A DNA stretch of 28,384 nt. Source: Candidatus Staskawiczbacteria bacterium (GTDB taxonomy: Bacteria > Patescibacteriota > Minisyncoccia > Minisyncoccales > Staskawiczbacteraceae). Positions 14,105 to 21,826 of this stretch are shown piece by piece (the first letter of the stretch is position 1; each line of letters starts with the position of its first letter). The stretch spans positions 1 to 28,384 of the forward strand of contig CALRCB010000003.1 in assembly GCA_943354455.1 (NCBI GenBank). Reading direction: 5' to 3'. A program made the translations under genes and the position numbers. The notes under the pieces were generated by a model. It was given only the letters and a program-made list of their open reading frames with translations. It was not told the DNA's origin and made no database searches.

Positions 14105-15826
14105 ATGAAATTAATTTACGAGTTACGTGCTAAAGGTATTATAACCGAAGATAAAAAAAATCAATTGGATAGTGCAGTAAGGGATATGGGCAAAACCGAA
14201 GAAGAAGTTATAGTGGAAAATAAAATTCTTCCAGAGCTTTCTTTATTTGAACTAAAAAGTAAGCTTATTAATATGCCCATAAAAAATTTGTATCAAAGAG
14301 AAATTTCTCAAGATGTTTTAGGGTTAATATCGGGCGCGGCCGCTTTAAATTATAAAATGGTTCCTTTGTCTAAAAAAGACAATGTAGTTGAGATAGGAAT
14401 GGTGTATCCGGAAAATATATCAAGCCAGAATGCATTAAGATTTTTAAGTGGTAAAAATGATTTTATATATAAAATTTATTTGATAACCTTTTCTGATTTT
14501 AAAAATGTATTAAAGCAATACAAAACATTGGAGTCGGAAACTAAAAAAGCATTAGAAGAGTTGGGTGAGGACAAGCGGGGAATGATAAACTCACTAGAAC
14601 AGGCATCTGGCTCACTCGTTATTACCGACGATGCACCGGTTATTAAAATGGTATTGGTTATTTTGCGACATGCTATTGAAGGAGGTGCGTCCGACATTCA
14701 TATTGAGCCGACCCGCGACAAACTTAATATACGTTTTCGCCAAGATGGTATTTTACACTTGAGTCTTTTTTTACCGATTTCAGTTCACCCATCTATTGTG
14801 TCTAGGATTAAAATTCTTTCTAATTTGAAAATTGATGAAAACAGAATTCCCCAAGATGGCAGATTTTCCGCAAAAATTGATGGCAAGGATATTGATTTTA
14901 GAATTGCCACATTCCCCATTTTGTATGGAGAAAAGGTAGAAATCAGAGTATTGGATCCGACCGAAGGATTAAAACCTTTTGAAAAAATGGGTTTTTCAAA
15001 AAGAAATATTGAAGTAATAACTAAAGCTTTAAAAATGCCATACGGTTTAATTTTGGCTTCAGGGCCTACGGGTTCGGGAAAAACCACTACCCTATATAGC
15101 CTTATGCGTATTTTAAATCAGGAAAGCGTAAACGTGGTTACTATTGAAGATCCAGTTGAGTATTCTATGCCAGGGGTTAATCAATCCCAAGTCAAGCCGG
15201 ATATTGGCTACACGTTTGCAGAGGGTTTACGTCAAATTTTACGTCAAGACCCGAATGTTATTATGGTGGGAGAGGTTCGGGACGAAGAAACTGCTAGCTT
15301 GGTTACCAATGCCGCTTTGACTGGACACATTGTTTTGTCTACTCTGCACACTAATTCGGCTACCGGAGTTATTCCACGGCTTATCGATATGGGGGTACGG
15401 CCATTTTTAATTCCATCTACCCTAAGAGTTGTTATTGCTCAGAGATTAATTAGAAGTCTTTGTCAAAAATGCAAAAAGAAAATTTCTCCCAGCGAAAAGG
15501 TTAAAAAATATATTTTAGATATTATAAAAGATTTACCAGCTTTTGCAAAAGCAGATATTAATCTTAATGAGTCCATCTATATATATGAAGCCAATGGTTG
15601 TGAATTGTGCAATTCAAAAGGGTATAAGGATCGAATGGGGCTTTATGAAGTACTATCAATGACTGATGAATTAATTGATATTATTTTGAAAAGCCCGGCC
15701 GAATCATTGATTCTAAAAGTTGCACAAAAACAGGGAATGCTTACAATGCTTCAAGAAGGTATTTTAAAAGTATTAGATGGCCAGACAACAATAGATGAAG
15801 TAATTAGGGTTACGCAAGAAAAATAA
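14105..15826 (+). CDS. pilB: Type IV pilus extension ATPase PilB (GspE family)
   Basis: This 573-residue cytoplasmic hexameric ATPase drives pilin polymerisation. An N-terminal GspE/MshE-like domain (about 1-140) is followed by the catalytic part. This has the Asp box SDIHIEP, Walker A GPTGSGKTT (320-328), IEDPVEY, Walker B GEVRDEE (389-395) and the His box LSTLHTNSA. A zinc-binding tetracysteine (Cys453, 456, 499, 502; CQKC...CELC) is typical of PilB and absent from PilT. All key residues look intact. The ATG 14105 has no SD sequence. It precedes pilT by 120 bases in which I see no gene. Confidence 0.95.
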   Translation: MKLIYELRAKGIITEDKKNQLDSAVRDMGKTEEEVIVENKILPELSLFELKSKLINMPIKNLYQREISQDVLGLISGAAALNYKMVPLSKKDNVVEIGMVYPENISSQNALRFLSGKNDFIYKIYLITFSDFKNVLKQYKTLESETKKALEELGEDKRGMINSLEQASGSLVITDDAPVIKMVLVILRHAIEGGASDIHIEPTRDKLNIRFRQDGILHLSLFLPISVHPSIVSRIKILSNLKIDENRIPQDGRFSAKIDGKDIDFRIATFPILYGEKVEIRVLDPTEGLKPFEKMGFSKRNIEVITKALKMPYGLILASGPTGSGKTTTLYSLMRILNQESVNVVTIEDPVEYSMPGVNQSQVKPDIGYTFAEGLRQILRQDPNVIMVGEVRDEETASLVTNAALTGHIVLSTLHTNSATGVIPRLIDMGVRPFLIPSTLRVVIAQRLIRSLCQKCKKKISPSEKVKKYILDIIKDLPAFAKADINLNESIYIYEANGCELCNSKGYKDRMGLYEVLSMTDELIDIILKSPAESLILKVAQKQGMLTMLQEGILKVLDGQTTIDEVIRVTQEK

Positions 15827-15946
15827 TCAATCAATTAAATTGTTATGAAAAACATTTTTTGAAAATAGAAACACTAGTTGAAGAAATCGTAGAGGCAACA
15901 TAAGAAGCGCTTAACTAAATTTAATATTTAACAATAATTTAATACT

Positions 15947-17017
15947 ATGCCTATTGACTACCTCCAAAATTTTAAAAAAATTTTAGATATTACAATTAAA
16001 GAGCAGGCATCTGATTTATTGATTTCGGTTAATCACACCCCAGTTATAAGAGTTGTCGGTCAATTAATCCCCCTGATTAATGAAAAAATAGTCACTCCTG
16101 AAATCTCCAAGGGGTTTGCCTTTAGCTTGATGTCGGAAGTCAGAAAGCAGAAATTTTTAACAGAAAAAGAAATTGATTTTTCTTATGATTTTGACGGCAA
16201 GGCAAGGTTTCGGGTTAATATTTTCTTTCAAAAAGATACTATTAGTCTGGCTTTACGCTTAATTTCACCAAAAATCAGAACCATTGAAGATTTGTCTCTG
16301 CCGGCGATTTTGCATGAATTTACTAAAAAATCTCAAGGGCTTGTATTGATTACTGGCGCATCTGGACAGGGTAAATCCACTACGCTGGCGGCAATGCTCG
16401 ATGAAATAAATCACACTAAGGCAGTTCACATTATTGCCATTGAAGATCCCATAGAATATATCTATAAAGGCGACAAATCTATTATTGAGCAACGAGAAGT
16501 GTTGACCGATACTAATAGTTTCTCCAGTGCACTAAAATCTACATTTCGCCAAAACCCCGATGTTATTATGGTCGGAGAAATGAGGGATTTGGAAACTATC
16601 TCTACTACCATAACTGCCGCTGAAACTGGCCATTTAGTTTTTGCCACATTACATACTAATTCAGCAGCCCAATCCATTCATAGAATGGTTGATGTGTTTC
16701 CAGCTGAACAGCAAAATCAAATTCGGTTTCAATTAGCCGGGTCATTACTGGGAGTTATTTCTCAGCGACTTATTCCAAGAATTAATGGCGGATTCATTCC
16801 TGTTTGCGAAGTAATGATATGCAATAACGCCATTGCCAACTTGATTCGGGAAAATAAAAACCATGAAATTCCAGCGGTAATTGAAACATCGGCAAAAGAC
16901 GGAATGATATCTTTGAATAGGGCTCTGACTGACTTGGTAAGACAAAAGGAAATTTCCCTGAAAAATGCTATTGATTACTCTTCTAATCCATTTGAATTAA
17001 AAAATTTATTGGGGTAA
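15947..17017 (+). CDS. pilT: Type IV pilus retraction ATPase PilT
   Basis: The 356-residue product matches PilT, which depolymerises the pilus and powers twitching and DNA uptake. The N-terminal PAS-like region contains ASDLLISVNHTPVIRV. The motor domain has Walker A GASGQGKST (137-145), IEDPIEY, Walker B GEMRD (210-214), the His box ATLHTNSA, and the AxRMVDVFP-type segment HRMVDVFPAEQQNQIR. Walker A differs from the common GPTGSGKST by substitutions that keep the GKS core. It has no tetracysteine, as expected for PilT. It is followed by pilC after 3 bases. Confidence 0.95.
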   Translation: MPIDYLQNFKKILDITIKEQASDLLISVNHTPVIRVVGQLIPLINEKIVTPEISKGFAFSLMSEVRKQKFLTEKEIDFSYDFDGKARFRVNIFFQKDTISLALRLISPKIRTIEDLSLPAILHEFTKKSQGLVLITGASGQGKSTTLAAMLDEINHTKAVHIIAIEDPIEYIYKGDKSIIEQREVLTDTNSFSSALKSTFRQNPDVIMVGEMRDLETISTTITAAETGHLVFATLHTNSAAQSIHRMVDVFPAEQQNQIRFQLAGSLLGVISQRLIPRINGGFIPVCEVMICNNAIANLIRENKNHEIPAVIETSAKDGMISLNRALTDLVRQKEISLKNAIDYSSNPFELKNLLG

Positions 17018-17020
17018 TAT

Positions 17021-18229
17021 ATGAAGTTTAACTATAAGGCGCGGACTCGCGATGGCAAAATAGAGACAGGTGTTATTGATGCGTCTGGCCGTGAGGCAGC
17101 TGCGGTTTTGCTGCAAAAATATAATATTTTTATTACTTCGCTAACTCAAGAGACGGAAAAAAGTCCTCTTTTAAAGGGAATAAAATTTGAAAAAAAGGTA
17201 TCAAATCGGGATTTAGTGATATTTTCCAGGCAACTGGCGGTAATGCTTGAATCTCGTGTTTCAGTGATTCAGAGTCTTTCTAGCTTGGCTATTCAAACCA
17301 AAAAAGATAATTTTAAAAAAATAATATTGGAAATTTCTGGACTAGTTGAAGAGGGCATTCCTTTGTCGGGAGCATTTTCCCGCTACCCAAAACTGTTTGA
17401 TAATTTTTATGTAAATTTAGTCAAATCTGGAGAGGTTTCCGGTAAAATCTCTCAAACCCTTTACTATATTTCAGATCACCTTGAAGCAGAGCAAGATATT
17501 ATATCTAAGGTACGTCAGGCGATGATATATCCGCTGTTTACCGTAAGCGTGCTTTTTGTGGTGTTGAATATTATTATTATTTTTCTGTTGCCCAGAGTTC
17601 AAGAGCTTATCATGGAATCTAGCAATGACCCGTCGGCTTTTACCGTATTTACTATGAATTTTTATGAGTTTTTGGGAAATTGGTGGTGGATTACAGTGCT
17701 ATTATTGTCAGTCATTGTCACTTCATTGGTTTTTTATGTAAAAACAAAACAGGGCAGAGAAATTTATGATGTAGTATCATTGAAGATACCGTTTATGGGA
17801 GATATTTTACGAAAAGTCTTCCTTGCTAGATTCTGTGGCAATATTTCAACTTTAATTGTGGCTGGCATATCAATTAATAAAGCTTTAAAGATTACCGCTG
17901 ATACCGTCAACAACAGTGTTTATAAAAATATTATAGGCAATATAGAGCAAAAAGTTTCCGAAGGAGAGAAAATAAGCTCTGTTTTGGGTCAATATCCAGT
18001 GTATTTTCCTTCTTTTGTTATTCAGATGATCAAAGTGGGAGAGGAAACTGGCAAATTGGATAAAACATTAATGGAGGTGGTCGTTTTTTACCAAAAAGAA
18101 ATTAAGCGATCCATTGATTTATTTTTAACCCTTTTAGAGCCGATGTTAATTTTATTTTTAGGAGCTATTGTCGGACTTTTAGCTATTTCTGTTTTTGCTC
18201 CACTGTATAGTACTCTGGGGAATATTTAG
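17021..18229 (+). CDS. pilC: Type IV pilus inner-membrane platform protein PilC (GspF family)
   Basis: The 402-residue polytopic protein is the platform on which PilB and PilT act. It has the two repeated GspF cytoplasmic domains. The first is around residues 60-165 (FSRQLAVMLESRVSVIQSL, GEVSGKISQTL). The second is around 270-365 (FLARFCGNISTLIVAGISI, GEETGKLDKTL). Membrane segments lie near 170-190, 218-240 and 375-396. The N-terminal YKARTRDGKIETGVIDA is typical. It is translationally close to pilT (3-base gap). It is the last gene before the pilin promoter. Confidence 0.95.
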   Translation: MKFNYKARTRDGKIETGVIDASGREAAAVLLQKYNIFITSLTQETEKSPLLKGIKFEKKVSNRDLVIFSRQLAVMLESRVSVIQSLSSLAIQTKKDNFKKIILEISGLVEEGIPLSGAFSRYPKLFDNFYVNLVKSGEVSGKISQTLYYISDHLEAEQDIISKVRQAMIYPLFTVSVLFVVLNIIIIFLLPRVQELIMESSNDPSAFTVFTMNFYEFLGNWWWITVLLLSVIVTSLVFYVKTKQGREIYDVVSLKIPFMGDILRKVFLARFCGNISTLIVAGISINKALKITADTVNNSVYKNIIGNIEQKVSEGEKISSVLGQYPVYFPSFVIQMIKVGEETGKLDKTLMEVVVFYQKEIKRSIDLFLTLLEPMLILFLGAIVGLLAISVFAPLYSTLGNI

Positions 18230-18254
18230 CCCGCAGTTATCCACACCATCACCG

Positions 18255-18283
18255 TTGAGTATTATTTTTATCAATAATATAAT
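18255..18283 (+). promoter_or_regulatory. Promoter of the major pilin gene
   Basis: TTGAGT (18255-18260), a 17-base spacer and a perfect TATAAT (18278-18283) lie in the 113-base gap between pilC and the pilin gene. The leader would be about 50 bases. With the terminator downstream this makes the pilin a separately transcribed unit. Confidence 0.7.
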
Positions 18284-18342
18284 GTCATTAACGAAAAGAA
18301 ATTTTAAAAGGTCGAAGTTTTTAAATTTAAACGTAATAAAAT

Positions 18343-18801
18343 ATGAAAAAAGGAATAAATTCGGCTTCGGCCACAAAAGGCTTTACCATCATTGAGTTAT
18401 TAGTTGTTGTCGCAATCATTGCCGTATTAACAGGTATTGTTCTGGTTAACGTAACTCCTTATATTAATAAAGGCAAGGACGCTGCTATAAAGGCAAATTT
18501 AAACACAATATTGATTAATGGCGCAGTATACTATGATGATAATTCAAACTACAATGACTTTGAAACCAGTAACGGCTATACTGTTCCGGCAGCCGCGGCC
18601 GTAACAGCAAACGGGGGAACCGATCTTACTTATTCTTCTACTAATAATGATCACTTTTGCGTATGTTCGATAACGAAAGCTGTTGCTACTGATACATTAT
18701 GTGTTGATGATAGTGGGTACAAAAAAATAACAAATGGTTCTTGCTCAGAACGATGTACCGATACTCAAACTCCTGGATATAATAGTTTATGTGTTGATTG
18801 A
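18343..18801 (+). CDS. Major type IV pilin (prepilin)
   Basis: The 152-residue prepilin has a 13-residue basic leader ending KG, then the class-defining FTIIE (Glu5 of the mature protein at residue 18) and a hydrophobic helix LLVVVAIIAVLTGIVLV. PilD would cut between Gly13 and Phe14. The globular part ends with six cysteines (FCVC, LCVDDSG, SCSERC, LCVD), likely disulfide-bonded outside the cell. It is taken as the major subunit because it has its own promoter and terminator and the most canonical N-terminus; a minor role is not excluded. It precedes pilD. It ends with TGA. Confidence 0.88.
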   Translation: MKKGINSASATKGFTIIELLVVVAIIAVLTGIVLVNVTPYINKGKDAAIKANLNTILINGAVYYDDNSNYNDFETSNGYTVPAAAAVTANGGTDLTYSSTNNDHFCVCSITKAVATDTLCVDDSGYKKITNGSCSERCTDTQTPGYNSLCVD

Positions 18802-18832
18802 GAGAAATGCGGGAATCAACTATTATTTAATG

Positions 18833-18863
18833 AAAAAACAGGCTTTAAAAACCTGTTTTTTTT
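18833..18863 (+). terminator. Intrinsic terminator after the pilin gene
   Basis: A perfect 10-bp stem AAAAAACAGG/CCTGTTTTTT (18833-18842 with 18852-18861) encloses a 9-base loop and runs into a T tract. It lies 32 bases after the pilin stop. A TATAAT (18866-18871) for pilD starts right after it. Confidence 0.88.
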
Positions 18864-18877
18864 GATATAATTATTTT

Positions 18878-19651
18878 ATGGAAGTGCCTTTTACTATTTT
18901 TAATTTATTTATATTTTTATTTGGGCTTTGTGTCGGAAGTTTTTTAAATGTGGTTATTTTTCGATTAGAAAAAGAAGAGAGTTTTGTCACAGGAAGATCG
19001 CATTGCCCCAAGTGTCGTCATCAATTAATCTGGTTAGACCTGATTCCAGTTTTCAGTTTTTTATTTTTAAAGGGTAAATGCCGATATTGTTCTCAAAAAA
19101 TTTCATGGCAATATCCGGCAGTTGAGATGGCTACGGGATTGTTATTTGTGTTAATTTTTCTGGCTACGCCATATAATTTAATAAGCATTTTATTTTTATT
19201 GTATATTGTCAGTTTTTTGATAGTTATTTTTATTTATGACCTTAAACATTATTTAATTCCGGATAAAATATTATTCCCGGCCATTATTATTTCATTTCTG
19301 TATCAGGCTATATTCCACACCAGCGCCATGGGAAATTATTTGATGGCATCTGCCATTGCTTGTGGATTTTTATTGGCAATTTTTTTAGTGTCAAAGGGCC
19401 AATGGATGGGTTTTGGCGATGTTAAATTAGCCATATTATTAGGCTTTTTGATCGGATTTCCAAACATTTTACTGGGTTTATTTTTATCTTTCTTTTTTGG
19501 TGCTATACTGGGGATAATATTAATGTCTTTTAAAAAATGTGGGCTAAAAAGCGAGATACCGTTTGCTCCATTTTTAATTTTAGGAACACTGACAGCGATG
19601 TTTTTTGGTAGCGAAATTATTCAATGGTATTTTCAATTTTTTACTTTTTAA
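18878..19651 (+). CDS. pilD: Prepilin peptidase PilD
   Basis: The 257-residue membrane aspartic protease removes prepilin leaders and methylates the new N-terminus. The N-terminal GSFLNVVIFRL is followed by a cytoplasmic zinc-binding tetracysteine (Cys43, 46, 68, 71; CPKC...CRYC). The catalytic aspartates are Asp121 in YDLKHYLIPD and Asp181 in GFGDVK. About eight membrane segments are expected. The full-length bifunctional form with the cysteine domain is present. TATAAT ends 6 bases before the ATG and there is no SD sequence, so a leaderless transcript is possible. Its substrates are the pilins on both sides. Confidence 0.95.
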   Translation: MEVPFTIFNLFIFLFGLCVGSFLNVVIFRLEKEESFVTGRSHCPKCRHQLIWLDLIPVFSFLFLKGKCRYCSQKISWQYPAVEMATGLLFVLIFLATPYNLISILFLLYIVSFLIVIFIYDLKHYLIPDKILFPAIIISFLYQAIFHTSAMGNYLMASAIACGFLLAIFLVSKGQWMGFGDVKLAILLGFLIGFPNILLGLFLSFFFGAILGIILMSFKKCGLKSEIPFAPFLILGTLTAMFFGSEIIQWYFQFFTF

Positions 19652-19658
19652 ATTTATT

Positions 19659-20198
19659 ATGTCAAAAGGTTACACTATTTTAGAATTATTGGTGGTAGTT
19701 GCTATTATTTCTGTCCTTTCGATTATAACAGTTTCAAATTTTCCGCAAGCCAAATTACAATTTTCGCTTTCGCGGGTCGCCAATCAATTTGAGCAAGACG
19801 TAAGAAGGGCCCAACAATTATCTTTATCATCGGCAGAATTTATAGACTCCAATAATGTGGCTCACCCGGTAAAAGGATATGGAATTTACATTAATACCTT
19901 AAATAATACCGAATATATCATTTATGCGGATAATTTTGATGATTTGCAAAATAATCAGCGGTATGACGCTGGTCGCGATTATATTGTGGAAACGATTGAT
20001 TTTACCGAAACTGAGCCGGGTATTGTTATCAAACATGCTACCAGCGCCGGAGCGCATTTTAATCCGCCCAATCCCATTACTACATTTCAGCCGAGCTTAG
20101 AGTCAGTCAGGTTCGATATTGTTTTTGCCTATGAAAATGATGTAGTAAAAAATAAAACAGTTTCAATATATGCCACGGGATTGGTAGAAATTCAATAG
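19659..20198 (+). CDS. Minor pilin-like protein (FimT/GspH type)
   Basis: The 179-residue product starts MSKG, then YTILE with Glu5, and a hydrophobic helix LLVVVAIISVLSIITV, so it is a PilD substrate with a very short leader. A region with VRRAQQLSLSSA resembles GspH/FimT minor pilins. I chose ATG 19659, 8 bases after the pilD stop; the frame stays open upstream only within pilD. It is the first of four consecutive pilin-like genes that would form an initiation or tip complex. The type assignment is approximate. Confidence 0.82.
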   Translation: MSKGYTILELLVVVAIISVLSIITVSNFPQAKLQFSLSRVANQFEQDVRRAQQLSLSSAEFIDSNNVAHPVKGYGIYINTLNNTEYIIYADNFDDLQNNQRYDAGRDYIVETIDFTETEPGIVIKHATSAGAHFNPPNPITTFQPSLESVRFDIVFAYENDVVKNKTVSIYATGLVEIQ

Positions 20199-20202
20199 TA
20201 TT

Positions 20203-20721
20203 ATGAAACATAATATAGATAATATAAAACAAAAGGGTTTTACGGTGGCCGAAATGATTATTGCCATTGCGGTTTTGTCATTTGGTATTATATTAATTTA
20301 TGGTGCTTTTTTTGCTTCTTTTAACGCGACATATAGTGTTGGCCCACGTTTTACCGCAACGTATTTGGCAAATGAGGGACAGGAAATAATTAAAAATATC
20401 AGGGATAATAATATTCTTAATAGTGATAGTTGGTCTTTGGGGCTTGTTGAGAGTTCTTGTAGTGATGGTTGTCAGGTGGATTATAAGGCATTGATATATT
20501 CAGATATAGCTGATTACGATGATACTTTTCTAACATTAAACGAAGATGGTTTTTACAGTCACCAGGTGGGTGGTACTCCGACAATGTTTAAAAGAAGGAT
20601 TTTAATATCAGAAGTAGGAGAAGACGGAGATGTCTTAAAAGTTAATGTGTTGGTATCATGGACATATAAAGGAGGTGTATTTAGCCTTAACATCGATCAA
20701 TATTTGTATGACCAGAGTTAA
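20203..20721 (+). CDS. Minor pilin-like protein (PilV-type)
   Basis: The 172-residue prepilin has a 12-residue leader ending KG, then FTVAEMIIAIAVLSFGIILI with Glu5 at residue 17. The segment ATYLANEGQEIIKNIRDNN is characteristic of PilV/GspI-like pilins. Two cysteines (SSCSDGC) could form a disulfide. Five bases separate it from the preceding gene. Its end overlaps the next gene by 14 bases. Confidence 0.82.
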   Translation: MKHNIDNIKQKGFTVAEMIIAIAVLSFGIILIYGAFFASFNATYSVGPRFTATYLANEGQEIIKNIRDNNILNSDSWSLGLVESSCSDGCQVDYKALIYSDIADYDDTFLTLNEDGFYSHQVGGTPTMFKRRILISEVGEDGDVLKVNVLVSWTYKGGVFSLNIDQYLYDQS

Positions 20722-21298
20722 TACCTTTAACTTTAAAGACAGTAGGGGATTTTCGCTTCTTGAATTAGTGGTTGTTTTGACGATTTTTTTAATTGTGATA
20801 AGCGTTACCATTAATATTTTTATTTCCATGGTTACAAACCAAAGGCGGGCATTAGAAGAGCAAGAATTGTTAAATCAAACCAGCTTTGCCTTTGAATATA
20901 TTTCCAGCGCCTTAAGCTCGGCGGTCGAAGACCCCACCGGAGATTGTCTAGGCGCATCGGGCCGGATATATCTTCTTCCTAATTGCCCTATCACCGATCA
21001 AGCCTGTAATCGTATAAAATTTATTAATGCATCAGATAATAATGCTTGTCAGGAATTCTTTTTGGATGATGACCCCGTCAACCCGCATTTGATGGAAACA
21101 AAAAATGGAGCCCCAGCGCAAAACCTTCTATCAAATAAATTGATCATAAAATACGGAAGGTTTATTATTAACGGCAACAAAGCTGGGCATTATGCGTCCA
21201 GCAGTGATTCATTTCAACCAAGGGTTACCTTTTTGTTGGATGTATTAACCCAATCAAACCGATCGGAAAAAATAATTCAAAATACTATTGTTCAGTAA
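20708..21298 (+). CDS. Minor pilin-like protein (PilW/GspJ-type)
   Basis: The 196-residue product starts at ATG 20708, inside the end of the previous gene, which favours coupled translation. The leader of 14 residues ends RG, followed by FSLLE (Glu5 at residue 19) and the helix LVVVLTIFLIVISVTINIF. The segment QTSFAFEYISSALSSAVED resembles PilW/GspJ-like pilins. Four cysteines lie in the globular domain (DCLG, NCPI, ACNR, ACQE). An earlier in-frame ATG (20645) would add residues with no prepilin signature, so it is rejected. Confidence 0.8.
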   Translation: MTRVNTFNFKDSRGFSLLELVVVLTIFLIVISVTINIFISMVTNQRRALEEQELLNQTSFAFEYISSALSSAVEDPTGDCLGASGRIYLLPNCPITDQACNRIKFINASDNNACQEFFLDDDPVNPHLMETKNGAPAQNLLSNKLIIKYGRFIINGNKAGHYASSSDSFQPRVTFLLDVLTQSNRSEKIIQNTIVQ

Positions 21299-21322
21299 GT
21301 TAATTTCAAAAATAAAAAATAT

Positions 21323-21802
21323 ATGAAAATAAAAAATTCAGAAAAAGGCGTGGCGCTTATTATGGTGTTTTTAATGATGACCATAATGGTGTCTATGGTG
21401 CTTGGCATCAATGCTATTTTATTAAGTGAAGTTAAGTTGCTCGGGCGCATTGGTAATTCTTCAGTGGCATTAATCATTGCTGAAAATGTCAAAGAAGAGG
21501 CATTGTATCATATTAGAAATGGTGGCATCTGTGATGTATGTAATAATTGTCCAACGTGTGATAATTGTACCATTAGCGGTACTAGCCCCAATTGTACGGT
21601 TTATTTTGAAAGTACTGACAGTAATGGCGGTCAGGGCACCGTATTGGCAACCATAACTTATTGCGAAACTCTGGTGACTAATGCAACAGGTTATTTTAAT
21701 GGTGTTATGCGCAAGATTACATCAACTTATGGTAGCGGTGGTTCTGGTGGTAATCATGGTGCAATGTTTAGAAATTGCGTTAAAGGCCCGCCTTCAATTT
21801 AA
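21323..21802 (+). CDS. PilX/GspK-like minor pilin with a CxxC ladder
   Basis: The 159-residue protein has a short leader ending EKG and a hydrophobic helix VALIMVFLMMTIMVSMVLGI. Glu5 is absent (Met instead), as in the tip pilin GspK. The following IIAENVKEEALYHIRNG resembles PilX-type proteins. Cysteines at residues 70, 73, 76, 79 and 82 repeat every three residues (CDVCNNCPTCDNC). Three more lie at 91, 114 and 152. Near the C-terminus is a Gly/Ser-rich stretch (GSGGSGG). The ladder could bind metal or form disulfides; I know of no assigned role. It is the last gene of the pilus cluster, 24 bases before ligA. Confidence 0.75.
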   Translation: MKIKNSEKGVALIMVFLMMTIMVSMVLGINAILLSEVKLLGRIGNSSVALIIAENVKEEALYHIRNGGICDVCNNCPTCDNCTISGTSPNCTVYFESTDSNGGQGTVLATITYCETLVTNATGYFNGVMRKITSTYGSGGSGGNHGAMFRNCVKGPPSI

Positions 21803-21826
21803 TGTATTCCCGCCAAATTTATAGCT

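Noticed and set aside
15827..15946. Possible small gene between pilB and pilT
   Set aside because: Only frames of about 5-14 codons are present, with no SD sequence or family resemblance; I see nothing supportable in this gap.
19605..19658. Earlier start for the FimT-like gene inside pilD
   Set aside because: The added residues overlap the end of pilD and would push the prepilin cleavage site far from the N-terminus.
20645..20707. Earlier start for the PilW-like gene
   Set aside because: It would place 21 residues without prepilin character before the leader; ATG 20708 gives a standard leader ending RG before FSLLE.
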